NCBI GenBank assembly: GCA_903907985.1
Contig: CAIVQG010000047.1
Span: 1-64,000 of the forward strand
Direction of reading: 5' to 3'
DNA: 64,000 nt
Source of the DNA: an uncultured delta proteobacterium
GTDB lineage: Bacteria > Desulfobacterota > Syntrophia > Syntrophales > Smithellaceae
Both the position numbers and the translations under genes were made by a program. The notes below the pieces were generated by a model that saw only the letters and a program-made list of their open reading frames with translations, searched no databases and was not told the DNA's origin. Of this stretch, positions 44,451-53,723 are shown one piece after another (position 1 is the stretch's first letter; each line of letters opens with the position of its first letter).

Positions 44451-46214
44451 TTAATGTAATTCTCTTTCTTTGATAAGCAACTTTTCTTTTTCCTGCACCA
44501 GTTTATTTAAAAGATCATCATTTCCTTTTTCCTGAGCCTGTGCCAATTTAAGTTTAATCTGGCGGTGTTGATCTTTATACCATTTCTTCTTGATCTGCCG
44601 GACGTTATCGCTAAAAATCTTCTCTAACATTACATCATCGGACGGCAGCGCTTCCATCATTAAGCGAAATATTTTTTCGCGTAACGGCGCCTCATCATCT
44701 GCGGAAAGAATAATGCCTAGATCAACAAAACCCAGTAGTTTGTAGGCATCGACAATCTTTTTCCCTAACGCCTTCAATTCCGGTTGCAGAAAAAAATCTA
44801 AAATATTTTCATCGGCCACCTGATCAGTTTTTTGCGGGTACTCCAGCAGAAGCTGAAGCAAATGCAGTTCCACTACATCATTATTAATATTAAATGGTAA
44901 TTTTTCTCTCCCTGTTTTTGGTTTATTGGAAGATGTATCCTTATAAACCTCATTTCCCAGCAATTTTTGATCAACACCCGTTTTTTCCGCTATACGTTTA
45001 ATAAACAGGTCTTTTTCAGTTTTATCACTGATTTTGTTAATGAATTCCATAGCTGTTTTAAGCATTTCCCGTTTATCTTCAAAGGTTTTACCACTGCCTA
45101 AAACATTTTCAATATAATAATCACTCAGTGGCTGAGCATTACCGATCAATTCGCTAAGTTTATCCTTACCGAATTTTTTCACATAATCGTCTGGATCAAG
45201 ACCTCCCGGTAAAATAAGCGCCCGCGCCCGCATATTCATGGCCAGAAAAAGCTCCAGACTGCGGTCCAGCGCTTTTCGGCCTGCTTCATCCGGATCAAAA
45301 AGCGCCACAACTTCTGATGTATAACGGCGCAATAATTCAAGATGTTCTCGAGTCAGAGCCGTACCCAGAGACGCAACAACATTGCCAATACCTGCATTCC
45401 ATAGAGAAATCAAATCAAAATAGCCTTCAACGATAAGGGCAAAACCTTTTTTACGGATTTCCTCTTTAGTCTTATTCAGGCCATATAAATTTTTACCTTT
45501 AATGTAAATGGGCGACTCCGGGGAATTCAGGTACTTCGGCTCACCCTTATCCAGAATTCTGCCGCCAAACGCCACGATCTCGCCGGATACATTTTCAATC
45601 GGAAAAATCAGCCGTCCGCGAAAGCGGTCATAAAAACTGCCTTCTTTGCCGGCAATGACCAACCCCGCCTGTTCGGCCATTTTCAAAGACAGGCCGTTTC
45701 CTTCAATGTGATCTGTCAAAGAACGCCATGAATCCTGCGCAAAGCCCAGCCGGAATTGCTTTACTGTTTCCTCTGTAATCCCCCTGGCCTTCAAATAGTC
45801 CTGAGCAATTTTGCCTGCCGGGGAATATAAATTGCGCGCGTATTGCTGCGCCGCTCTTAAATTTAAATTCGCAATACTTTCCCGCAGAGAATCGTTTTGG
45901 CGGCCTTCTTTTGTGGCCAGCGGCGACGGCAAAACAACTCCTGTTTTTTCTGCCAGTTCTTTTATGGCTTCAGGAAATGTTTTATTGGCAATCTTCATCA
46001 GGAATGTGATGACGTTGCCACCCTCACCGCAACCAAAACAATAGAATATCTGTTTTTCCCGGTTAACCGTAAAAGAAGGCGTTTTTTCCTGATGAAAAGG
46101 GCACAGCCCCAAATAATTCCGGCCGGCTTTTTTCAAAGTCAAGTATTCGGCTGCGAGCTCGACAATATCCACCCTGCTTTTGATTTCTTCGATCTTACTG
46201 TTATCAAAACGCAC
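44451..46214 (-). CDS. dnaG: DNA primase
   Basis: 587 residues. N-terminal zinc-binding domain CPFHQEKTPSF..CFGCGEGG; RNA-polymerase-like core with YFDLISLWNAGIGNVVASLG and ALFDPDEAGRKALDRS (Toprim acidic residues); C-terminal helicase-binding region about 450-587. Makes RNA primers for replication. Part of the macromolecular-synthesis cluster with rpoD downstream and yqeY upstream. rpsU, often first in such clusters, is not present here. Confidence 0.95.
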   Translation of the reverse strand: MRFDNSKIEEIKSRVDIVELAAEYLTLKKAGRNYLGLCPFHQEKTPSFTVNREKQIFYCFGCGEGGNVITFLMKIANKTFPEAIKELAEKTGVVLPSPLATKEGRQNDSLRESIANLNLRAAQQYARNLYSPAGKIAQDYLKARGITEETVKQFRLGFAQDSWRSLTDHIEGNGLSLKMAEQAGLVIAGKEGSFYDRFRGRLIFPIENVSGEIVAFGGRILDKGEPKYLNSPESPIYIKGKNLYGLNKTKEEIRKKGFALIVEGYFDLISLWNAGIGNVVASLGTALTREHLELLRRYTSEVVALFDPDEAGRKALDRSLELFLAMNMRARALILPGGLDPDDYVKKFGKDKLSELIGNAQPLSDYYIENVLGSGKTFEDKREMLKTAMEFINKISDKTEKDLFIKRIAEKTGVDQKLLGNEVYKDTSSNKPKTGREKLPFNINNDVVELHLLQLLLEYPQKTDQVADENILDFFLQPELKALGKKIVDAYKLLGFVDLGIILSADDEAPLREKIFRLMMEALPSDDVMLEKIFSDNVRQIKKKWYKDQHRQIKLKLAQAQEKGNDDLLNKLVQEKEKLLIKERELH

Positions 46215-46280
46215 TTAAGTATTATTACCTGCTCTGGATTTAATTGTGCTTAATTTTGTCGCCGGGGAAAAACCCATTGT

Positions 46281-46724
46281 TCAGGACAACAGCTCTTTAA
46301 CTTTTTCGCCCACAGCCTTACCATCCGCCTTGCCGGTCAATTGCGGCATCAGCATTTTCATCACCTTGCCCATATCTTTAACCGTTAAAGCGCCGCTTTC
46401 ACTGATCGCCTTTTTGATTATTGTTTCCACCTCTTCATCCGACATTTGGGCGGGCAGAAATTCCTGGACAACTTTTAATTCGGCTGTTTCCTTTTCCACC
46501 AGGTCAATTCTGCCACCTTGGGCAAACTGCTCAATGGAATCTTTTCGTTGCTTGACTATTGCGGAAAGTATCTGCAAAGTTTCATTTTCATTTAACGGCC
46601 GCATTAAATCAATTTCCTTATTATGTACTGCCGTTTTTAACATCCGGATTGCCGAAAGCCGGATTTTGTCTTTGGCTTTGGCGGCGGCAATCATTTCTGT
46701 ATTTATTTTTACATTGATATCCAT
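46281..46724 (-). CDS. yqeY: GatB/YqeY domain protein
   Basis: 147 residues from ATG 46724 (GAGGGTG upstream). YqeY helical domain: KINTEMIAAAKAKDKIRLSA, then a C-terminal tail (LTVKDMGKVMKMLMPQLTG) matching the tRNA-binding domain shared with GatB. Function not settled; probably tRNA-related. Sits between the HIT gene and dnaG on the same strand. Confidence 0.92.
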   Translation of the reverse strand: MDINVKINTEMIAAAKAKDKIRLSAIRMLKTAVHNKEIDLMRPLNENETLQILSAIVKQRKDSIEQFAQGGRIDLVEKETAELKVVQEFLPAQMSDEEVETIIKKAISESGALTVKDMGKVMKMLMPQLTGKADGKAVGEKVKELLS

Positions 46725-46746
46725 AATCATCACCCTCTTAAACAAA

Positions 46747-47091
46747 TTAACCTAATTCATCCTGCAATTTCCTGCCGCCCAGCAAATGCATGTGCAAATG
46801 AAAAACCACTTGTCCTCCTTCGTCATTGCAATTAATCACAGTGCGAAAACCTTTTTCGGCAATTCCTTTGATCTGGGCAATTTTTTGGGCAGCTGAAATG
46901 AAATTCCCGGCAAGAGAAATGTTTTGGACATCGATATCCAAAAGTGTCGATAAATGTCTCTTCGGAATCACTATGACATGTACCGGCGCCATCGGATGAA
47001 TATCATCGAAAGCTAAAACATTATCATCTTCGTAAACTTTTGTGCAGGGAATCTCCCCCTTGACTATTTTACAAAACAGGCAATCAGACAT
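46747..47091 (-). CDS. HIT family nucleotide hydrolase (HinT-like)
   Basis: 114 residues from ATG 47091 with GGGGAGGTG upstream; the longer frame includes that ribosome site. N-terminal CLFCKIVKGEIPCTKVYED and the catalytic HIT triad HLHMHLLGG. Hydrolyses purine nucleoside phosphoramidates. 22 bases before yqeY, same transcript. Confidence 0.93.
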   Translation of the reverse strand: MSDCLFCKIVKGEIPCTKVYEDDNVLAFDDIHPMAPVHVIVIPKRHLSTLLDIDVQNISLAGNFISAAQKIAQIKGIAEKGFRTVINCNDEGGQVVFHLHMHLLGGRKLQDELG

Positions 47092-47140
47092 AATTCTCAC
47101 CTCCCCGATATTGCAAACTACGAATCATTCCTGCTTAGGG

Positions 47141-47297
47141 GCCGTTACGAAATTACCACCACTAAAGGGTCTTGTGACCTCGCGTGACCTTTAGGTTATT
47201 AGGTTATGACAAGACCTGTTCTTTTATCTATTTCGTTACGGCTCCTTATGCCGCTTGCTATAATTTTATGAGCAGTTTGTTTTTGAACAGCGGCTTT
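47141..47297. repeat. Dispersed repeat, copy B (interrupted, overlaps hisA 3' end)
   Basis: GCCGTTACGAAAT (47141-47153), then about 57 unrelated bases containing GTGACCT direct repeats, then CTGTTC, TATCTATTTCGTTACGGC, CTCCTTATGCCG and GTTTTTGAACAGCGGCTT. It shares these blocks with 44341-44432. The right part supplies the last about 10 codons of hisA. Confidence 0.7.
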
Positions 47298-48009
47298 TCT
47301 TAATAGCTTCTTCCAGAGAGATTGCTCCGGTATAGAGCGCACGACCAATGATAACACCGAAAATAGAACAATCTTGAATTGCCAGGAGTTTTTCTATATC
47401 GTCGATTGCCGCTACGCCACCGGAGGCGATAACCGGCAGGCTTACTTCTTTGGCCAATGCGCTTGTCGCCTCAATATTCACGCCTGTTTCCATACCATCG
47501 CGTTTGATGTCAGTGTAAACAATTGCTTTCAGGCCGCAGTTTTCATAACGCCTACCCAGATCAACAGCAGTCGTTCCAGTTTTTTGCGTCCAACCGCGAA
47601 TAGCTACCAGGCCATCTAGAGCATCAATCCCTAAAATTATTTTCCCGGGATAATCTCTTCCCGCAGTCATGACAAATTGCTCGTCCTGAAGAGCAGCTGT
47701 ACCCAGAATTACACTGGAGACGCCGTTACCAATATAATAAGCAATCGTCTCCATATTTCTGATGCCACCGCCGACCTGAATCGGAACATGCACTTTTTGG
47801 CTGATTTCCAAAATCTTCCCGGCATTACGAGGCAATCCGGCAACAGAACCATCAAGATCAACTATATGAATAAGCTCAGCGCCTTTTTGCTCCCATGCGA
47901 GCGCCATGTCCACCGGATTATCCGCATATATAGTCGCCCGGTTAAAATCACCCTGGGCCAGCCGTACACATTTACCATCTTTAATATCAATAGCTGGAAT
48001 AATGACCAA
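47266..48009 (-). CDS. hisA: Phosphoribosylformimino-5-aminoimidazole carboxamide ribotide isomerase
   Basis: 247 residues. TIM barrel with IIPAIDIKDGKCVRL at the start (catalytic Asp8), PIQVGGGIRN, and the second catalytic Asp in AIVYTDIKRDGM. Fourth step of histidine synthesis (ProFAR to PRFAR). The extra C-terminal tail SRCSKTNCS is encoded by the dispersed repeat. hisH and hisF do not follow here. Could be the dual HisA/PriA type, but the organism context favours HisA. Confidence 0.94.
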   Translation of the reverse strand: MVIIPAIDIKDGKCVRLAQGDFNRATIYADNPVDMALAWEQKGAELIHIVDLDGSVAGLPRNAGKILEISQKVHVPIQVGGGIRNMETIAYYIGNGVSSVILGTAALQDEQFVMTAGRDYPGKIILGIDALDGLVAIRGWTQKTGTTAVDLGRRYENCGLKAIVYTDIKRDGMETGVNIEATSALAKEVSLPVIASGGVAAIDDIEKLLAIQDCSIFGVIIGRALYTGAISLEEAIKKSRCSKTNCS

Positions 48010-48086
48010 AACAACTCTCCGTCATGAATATCAATCCGGAATACCGGTTGATGAAAGAAGCAAAAATCTATCCTGAATTATAATAT

Positions 48087-48773
48087 CTAATGTTCGAATC
48101 CGGAAAAAGTTTTAAAAGCCTGATTCATGCCCTGTTTTGTCAGTTCGCGGGCAGTCAGCCATTTCCCATGTCCCTTATAAAAGGAGGCTATCTGCAAAAC
48201 ATCTTCCATTAATGATTTCTGGGTTTTATCAAAAATACCCCGCCAGATTATGCTACCATCTTTGGGATTGACAAAATTGATTTCAAAAGCTACCGAAGCA
48301 GTTTTTTCAGCAGAATAATCATAACCGATTCTTTCTACATAACGAAAAACGTAACCTACTGCCATTAAATCGGCATCTAATTCTACACCTGTCTTTTTTA
48401 ATATTTCCAGCAAAGGCATCTTCAGCGATTCGGCACTGACACGCTTATAAATTCCCTCCGCTTTTTCTTGGGGAATTATTTCTATTGTTTTAAAGTTTTT
48501 CAACTTTTCCATTAATAATTCTTCAACAACCTTTTCTCCACCTTCCGCAATTTTACCTCCAAAGTAAATTGCACCAGAAAGCGGTCCAATGACGGAATTA
48601 CCTGATTCTGCTTTGGGCAGAACTGCTTGCAAGGGAATTATGGCCATGCGTACCGGAGACTTGGTCTTATCAACTGCTTTTTCGGCACCATAAGCACCAA
48701 TTACCGGAATCACGAGCAAAAACATCACCAATGCAGCAACACATCCATTTCTTTTCCGGAAAGGATTATTCAA
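48087..48773 (-). CDS. Exported protein of unknown function, inserted in the his cluster
   Basis: 228 residues. Signal peptide about 10-30. The rest (VRMAIIPLQAV; VEELLMEKLKNFKTIEIIPQ; DADLMAVGYVFRYV; GSIIWRGIFDKTQ) has the pattern of TolB-N/CsgG/GNA1162-type periplasmic proteins that gauge outer-membrane or cell-wall complexes. No lipobox. Its place between hisB and hisA with no his function suggests insertion into the operon. Confidence 0.65.
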   Translation of the reverse strand: MNNPFRKRNGCVAALVMFLLVIPVIGAYGAEKAVDKTKSPVRMAIIPLQAVLPKAESGNSVIGPLSGAIYFGGKIAEGGEKVVEELLMEKLKNFKTIEIIPQEKAEGIYKRVSAESLKMPLLEILKKTGVELDADLMAVGYVFRYVERIGYDYSAEKTASVAFEINFVNPKDGSIIWRGIFDKTQKSLMEDVLQIASFYKGHGKWLTARELTKQGMNQAFKTFSGFEH

Positions 48774-48791
48774 TATTCTAGCCTTTCTTTT

Positions 48792-49379
48792 TTAGAGGCT
48801 CCCCTTGGTTGAAAGCACTCCCTTGATTTTTTTGTCAACGTTTACGGCATCGCTCAGGGCACGGGCAAATGCTTTAAACACTGCTTCAATAATATGGTGG
48901 CTGTTGCTGCCATACACCAGATTTATATGCAATGTTATGCCACTATGATCGGTAAAAGCCTTAAAAAATTCTTTGACCAGAGCCGGATCAAATCCGCCAA
49001 TTTTCCGGCGTTCGAATTTAACTTTATAAATCAAATACGGCCTGCCGGAAATATCCAGATCAACACGGCACAAGCATTCATCCATCGGCACTGATGCCGC
49101 CCCATAACGATTGATGCCGATTTTTTTCCCCAGAGCCTGACCTACAGCCATGCCCAGACAAATACCCAGGTCTTCCACCAGATGATGATCATCAATTTGC
49201 GTATCGCCCTTGCTTTTGACCACAAGTTTAAAAAGGCCGTGCCGGGCGAAAAGCTCGAGCATGTGGTCGAAAAAAGGAATTGACGTGTCAATCTTACTTA
49301 CAGCAGTATTATCTAAATCAATTTCGAGCGCTATGTCGGTTTCTGTCGTTTTACGGACGATCTTCGCCTTTCTAGCCAT
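48792..49379 (-). CDS. hisB: Imidazoleglycerol-phosphate dehydratase
   Basis: 195 residues, the single-function HisB. Conserved metal-binding motifs FFDHMLELFARHG, DDHHLVEDLGICLG, HSGITLHINLVYGSNSHHI. Sixth step of histidine synthesis. Starts 15 bases after hisG. Confidence 0.95.
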   Translation of the reverse strand: MARKAKIVRKTTETDIALEIDLDNTAVSKIDTSIPFFDHMLELFARHGLFKLVVKSKGDTQIDDHHLVEDLGICLGMAVGQALGKKIGINRYGAASVPMDECLCRVDLDISGRPYLIYKVKFERRKIGGFDPALVKEFFKAFTDHSGITLHINLVYGSNSHHIIEAVFKAFARALSDAVNVDKKIKGVLSTKGSL

Positions 49380-49394
49380 GGATGTCTCCCTTAA

Positions 49395-50267
49395 TTAAAT
49401 AACTTTATTCAGGGGATATTCGATTATGCCTTGCGCACCTGCTTCTAAAAGCACCGGAATCAAATCCCGGACAATGCCCGCATCGGCAATCGTCTCTACT
49501 GCAAACCATTCACCCGAATATAAGTTTGATACAGTCGGCTCCTTGAGTGAAGGAAGCAGCAACATCACTCTTTGTAAATTTTCTTTGGAAACATTCATTT
49601 TCAAACCAACTTTACCCATAGCCAATAATGAACCCATTAGTAATGTTCGAATTTGTTCGATTTTTTTGCGCTTCCAGGGATCATTCCAGGCAGCTCGATT
49701 CGCAATCAACTGTGTATTTGTTTTCATTAGGTCGTGAATGATCCGTAAGTTATTAGCCTTAATCGTGGAACCTGTTTCCGTAACTTCAACAACGGCGTCA
49801 ACAAGCCCCTCCACTACTTTAGCTTCCGTTGCACCCCAGGAAAATTCAACATGAACATTAATATTTCTTTCGGCAAAATATTTTTTTGTAAAATTAACCA
49901 GTTCGGTAGAAATTCTCTTCCCTTCCATATCTTCGATTGATTTGTAAGGTGAATCATCGCGAACGACGAGCACCCAACGCGCCTGACGAGTGGATACTTT
50001 GGAATAAACTAAATCCTGAACAGCAACAACATCGGATGAATTTTCCAGAATCCAGTCGATTCCGGTAAGCCCCATGTCCAGATGACCGTCTTCAACATAA
50101 CGTGACATTTCCTGTGCCCGCACCAGCGTACAGGTTATTTCTGGATCATCAATATCAGGGAAATAACTGCGGCTGTCATAAGAAATACGCCAGCCGGCCT
50201 TTTTAAATAGATCTACCGTATTATTTTCCAAACTTCCTTTGGGAATACCTATTTTCAAAACATTCAT
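49395..50267 (-). CDS. hisG: ATP phosphoribosyltransferase, long form
   Basis: 290 residues: catalytic periplasmic-binding-like domains ([37 protein letters not shown]) plus a C-terminal ACT-like regulatory domain (about 215-290), so the long, histidine-inhibited HisG; no HisZ needed. First committed step of histidine synthesis. ATGA overlap (50264-50267) with hisI upstream. Confidence 0.95.
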   Translation of the reverse strand: MNVLKIGIPKGSLENNTVDLFKKAGWRISYDSRSYFPDIDDPEITCTLVRAQEMSRYVEDGHLDMGLTGIDWILENSSDVVAVQDLVYSKVSTRQARWVLVVRDDSPYKSIEDMEGKRISTELVNFTKKYFAERNINVHVEFSWGATEAKVVEGLVDAVVEVTETGSTIKANNLRIIHDLMKTNTQLIANRAAWNDPWKRKKIEQIRTLLMGSLLAMGKVGLKMNVSKENLQRVMLLLPSLKEPTVSNLYSGEWFAVETIADAGIVRDLIPVLLEAGAQGIIEYPLNKVI

Positions 50268-50638
50268 TTATAAACATCCTTAGGATCGAATATCTTTTGT
50301 CCAACAACAACGCAATCTCCATCTTTTAGTTTTCGGTAAAAACATGACTTATAACCAGTGTGGCAAGCGGCTTCTCCTAATTGCGTGACCAGCAACAAAA
50401 TTGTGTCATCATCACAATCAATAAAGATATCTTTTACCAACTGGACGTGCCCCGATGTTTCTCCTTTTAACCACAGCGAATTGCGAGACCTGCTCCAGTA
50501 AGTGGCTTTACCTGTTTGCACAGTTGCATCCCATGCCTGTTCATTCATGTAAGCCAGCATGAGAATTTCTTTGGTATCAACATCTTGAGCAATAACCGGG
50601 ATAAGCCCGTCACCTTTGGCAAAATTTGGCCTGATCAT
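50264..50638 (-). CDS. hisI: Phosphoribosyl-AMP cyclohydrolase
   Basis: 124 residues from ATG 50638, chosen because GAGGAT lies 6 bases upstream; a frame to 50650 has no ribosome site. Motifs [30 protein letters not shown] and [13 protein letters not shown] give the Zn and Mg ligands. No HisE domain is fused. Third step of histidine synthesis. Head of the hisI-G-B-x-A cluster. Confidence 0.94.
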   Translation of the reverse strand: MIRPNFAKGDGLIPVIAQDVDTKEILMLAYMNEQAWDATVQTGKATYWSRSRNSLWLKGETSGHVQLVKDIFIDCDDDTILLLVTQLGEAACHTGYKSCFYRKLKDGDCVVVGQKIFDPKDVYK

Positions 50639-50834
50639 TTTTATCCTCATATATCTGCATTTAGTTAAGTAATAACACTTAAATGATGACTTCTTTTAAA
50701 TCAAGTAATATTTTCACTTCGCTATCGTGACAGTCAACTATTTCCAACTTGCCTAAACATGTCTTTCATGATAAAAATTCACATCAATGTATCATGTTAA
50801 TAATTGATTTTTTTATTTATACTGGGGGTTGATT

Positions 50835-51131
50835 ATGTCTTTGTTAATTGGAGGAGTCGTATTTGCTGTTCTGGGATTGATCAGCCTGATCTTCTGGTGG
50901 GCAGATTTTATGATTATTATCCGGGGTGCATTTCCGATCAGCCTGCTTTTAGGTGGTGCTCTAGCCGTTTATGTGGGAATTGATGAAATCCAAGATAAAG
51001 TTCGTGAGGAAAGGCAAAGACAGGACGAAAAACTGGAAAAGGCCAAAGAAGAAATTGAATTGGTAAAAGCACAAGCCGAACGCTACAAAGAAGAACTGGA
51101 TAGATTAAAAGAAACAAAGAATCAATCATAA
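50835..51131 (+). CDS. Small membrane protein with cytoplasmic coiled coil
   Basis: 98 residues from ATG 50835 with GGGGG upstream. Two hydrophobic helices (about 3-22 and 28-49), then a charged coiled coil (VREERQRQDEKLEKAKEEIE onward). No recognised family. Convergent with trkA, whose stop is 8 bases away. Promoter not identified. Confidence 0.65.
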   Translation: MSLLIGGVVFAVLGLISLIFWWADFMIIIRGAFPISLLLGGALAVYVGIDEIQDKVREERQRQDEKLEKAKEEIELVKAQAERYKEELDRLKETKNQS

Positions 51132-51138
51132 ACGATAA

Positions 51139-51786
51139 TTACTTTATTTTCCTGATTTCTGCTTCTTTGCCGATTACAACAAGGACTTCTCCGTCTTTAA
51201 TAACAAAATCAGCTTGCGGCACCATTTGGATGCTGTCAGAGATGACATCGCGTACGGCTATTACCTCGATATGGTATTTGGCACGGAGTCCCAACTCCCG
51301 AATTGTCTTGCCTAAAAAACTATTGGGCGGCGCAATTTCCGAAATTATATAGTCTTCGGAAAGAGGAATATAATCCAGAACATTCGGCGAAATCAGGCTC
51401 TTGGCAACTTTTTTGGCAACATCCATTTCCGGTATAATAACATCTGTTGCGCCTACTTTTTCCAAAATCAACTTGTGCTCTTCATTAGGGGCTTTGACAA
51501 TTATGTTCTTAACTTTCTGTTGCCGCAAATGCAGTGTTATAAGAGTACTGGCTGCCAGATCTTCACCAAAGGAAATTATGGCAATATCGTCTTCATGTAT
51601 GCCTATTTCTTCCATTACTTCTTTATCAGTGCCATCAGCAAGAACTGCTTTGCTGGAATAATCCCTTATTCTTTGAACAGCTTCCTTATTTTTATCGATG
51701 GCGACAACTTCAAACCCGTTTTCAAACAAAGTACGGGCGATATGGTAACCAAATATTCCCAATCCTATTACAACAGCTCTTCTCAT
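51139..51786 (-). CDS. trkA: Potassium uptake regulatory subunit TrkA/KtrA
   Basis: 215 residues. RCK-N Rossmann domain (VIGLGIFGYHIARTLFENGF, VVAIDKNKE, then EDDIAIISFGEDL) and RCK-C domain. Binds nucleotides (NAD(H)/ATP/ADP) to gate the TrkH/KtrB channel. The single-RCK length matches KtrA-type. 16 bases after trkH. Confidence 0.92.
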   Translation of the reverse strand: MRRAVVIGLGIFGYHIARTLFENGFEVVAIDKNKEAVQRIRDYSSKAVLADGTDKEVMEEIGIHEDDIAIISFGEDLAASTLITLHLRQQKVKNIIVKAPNEEHKLILEKVGATDVIIPEMDVAKKVAKSLISPNVLDYIPLSEDYIISEIAPPNSFLGKTIRELGLRAKYHIEVIAVRDVISDSIQMVPQADFVIKDGEVLVVIGKEAEIRKIK

Positions 51787-51802
51787 TGTTTCCTCCTTTT
51801 AG

Positions 51803-53179
51803 CTAACCTACCATCACCGATTCTTCCGCATAAGTCAAACCCTTCCTCCGAGAGGAGTACAAGGCAAAAGCCAGCGTCAGAGGCCCTACCCGTCCGGCAA
51901 ACATCATAAAGATGATGGCATATTTTTGAACATCGCTTAACTTAGGTGTTAAGTTCATCGATAGTCCCACTGTGCCGAAAGCGGAAATAGTTTCGAATAA
52001 ATATTCAACAAACTGCGAGCGGCTCGCCACCGGTGATGTAGCACTGTCACCGGAAAGCAGAAGAATTGAAGTTATCAGACAAACGCAAAAAGCCGAAGCA
52101 AAAATGATGTAAATGGTTTTTTCGATTAATTCCGGCGGGATTGTGCGATTACCAATATTAACATTGGCATTCCCCCTAATGCGGTTGTAAATAAACAGTA
52201 ACAGCAGGCTAAAGCTTGTTGTTTTAATACCGCCACCCGTTGATCCCGGTGAAGCACCGATAAACATCAAAATCATAATTATAAGAAGCGTGGAGTTGGT
52301 CAAAGCGCCGATATCAACAGTATTAAATCCGGCCGTCCTAGGAGTAACTGATTGAAACAGGGAAGATAAAAGCGCCGTTTTAAAAGTAGCTCCCTTTAGG
52401 ACATTGTTCATCTCCATAAAAAAGAAGCACACGGCGCCGACGACAATTAACGCAGCCGTCGTTACTAAGACGATCTTCGTGTGAATGGAAAGTCGTTTTT
52501 CCAGACCGCGTAATCTGGCCAGCACTTCATATTGCACAATAAAACCGATACCACCCAGAATAATAAGTCCCATAACAGTAAGATTCACGATGATATCGCT
52601 CTGGTAAGACATCAGGTTATCGGAGAAAAGAGAAAAACCGGCATTATTAAATGCGGAAATAGCGTTGTAGACAGCATGATAAAAAGCTTTGCCCACCGGA
52701 AAATCCTGGACAAAACGTAAAAAAAGCAAAATAGCGCCGATTGCTTCAATCACAAAAGAATAACTGATAACTTTTTTCAGAATTACATAAAAATCACGCC
52801 GGGGTGTATGCAAAAATGTGGATTGGGCAATCTCACGTCCTTTGAATGATATACCGCGGCCCATCAAAGCAAACAAGATGATAGAAAATGTAATGATTCC
52901 CAAACCGCCTACCTGAAAAAGCACCATCGTAATCAGTTGTCCGGCCAGGGATAATTCTCTTCCCACATCGATGGAACTTAGTCCCGTAACACAGACAGCA
53001 GATGTGGCAGTGAAGAGTGCATCCACAAATTTCAGATCACTCTGCGCAGAGGAAAACGGCATCCATAAGCATAATGCTCCCAGCGTTATGAAGGCGGCAA
53101 AACTGAAGACAAAAATTCTGGGCGGGGTAAGATGACGGGAGAAAAAATTAGAAATCAACAAATAAAGCTTCATCATCAT
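51803..53179 (-). CDS. trkH: Potassium uptake membrane subunit TrkH/KtrB
   Basis: 458 residues from ATG 53179 (CAGGG-type ribosome site); a longer frame would overlap lspA. Four pore repeats can be seen: TATSAVCVTGLSSID, NAISAFNNAGFSLF, TPRTAGFNTVD and ETISAFGTVGLSMN, each with the selectivity Gly. GASPGSTGGGIKT is the typical regulatory loop. Imports K+ in the membrane with TrkA. Confidence 0.93.
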   Translation of the reverse strand: MMMKLYLLISNFFSRHLTPPRIFVFSFAAFITLGALCLWMPFSSAQSDLKFVDALFTATSAVCVTGLSSIDVGRELSLAGQLITMVLFQVGGLGIITFSIILFALMGRGISFKGREIAQSTFLHTPRRDFYVILKKVISYSFVIEAIGAILLFLRFVQDFPVGKAFYHAVYNAISAFNNAGFSLFSDNLMSYQSDIIVNLTVMGLIILGGIGFIVQYEVLARLRGLEKRLSIHTKIVLVTTAALIVVGAVCFFFMEMNNVLKGATFKTALLSSLFQSVTPRTAGFNTVDIGALTNSTLLIIMILMFIGASPGSTGGGIKTTSFSLLLLFIYNRIRGNANVNIGNRTIPPELIEKTIYIIFASAFCVCLITSILLLSGDSATSPVASRSQFVEYLFETISAFGTVGLSMNLTPKLSDVQKYAIIFMMFAGRVGPLTLAFALYSSRRKGLTYAEESVMVG

Positions 53180-53210
53180 AGTAATTTTACCCTGAGGATC
53201 AAGACTTGCT

Positions 53211-53702
53211 TCAAGAGATATTGCGCTTTTGGGCATTAATGATCATTTCCCAAATCATTAATATAGCGCCGACAGTAATTGCCGAATCGGCCACATTAAA
53301 AGCAGGCCAGTGCCAGGTACCGATATAGACATCGAGAAAGTCCACCACCGCTCCGAAGCGAATCCGGTCAATAAGATTCCCCACTGCTCCTGCAAAAATC
53401 AGAGTGAGGGAGAGGACAGTGACGATGTTGCCGGGTTGACTTTTTACCAGATAATAGATAATCAGCAAAATAGCAACAAAGGTGATCCCGATGAAGAAAA
53501 TATAGCGGAAAATAGCGGAGGCCGAGGCGAGAAATCCAAAAGCCGCACCGGGATTCATCACATAAACTAGGTTAAAAAAACCGTTGATCACAGCATAAGC
53601 TTCATGCATTAGAAATCTGGAGGATATTGCGTTCTTCGTTATTTGATCAAGTGAGATAACGACTGCCGCACCCAGTATAAAAATAATGATGTTTCTCTTC
53701 AC
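53211..53702 (-). CDS. lspA: Lipoprotein signal peptidase (signal peptidase II)
   Basis: 163 residues, four membrane helices. Catalytic Asp pair in GNLIDRIRFGAVVDFLD and FNVADSAITVG. Removes signal peptides from prolipoproteins such as the TRAP and ankyrin-caspase lipoproteins in this window. Follows ileS by 21 bases, the common ileS-lspA order. Confidence 0.95.
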   Translation of the reverse strand: MKRNIIIFILGAAVVISLDQITKNAISSRFLMHEAYAVINGFFNLVYVMNPGAAFGFLASASAIFRYIFFIGITFVAILLIIYYLVKSQPGNIVTVLSLTLIFAGAVGNLIDRIRFGAVVDFLDVYIGTWHWPAFNVADSAITVGAILMIWEMIINAQKRNIS

Positions 53703-53723
53703 AAAAAGCTCCCTGATGTTATC

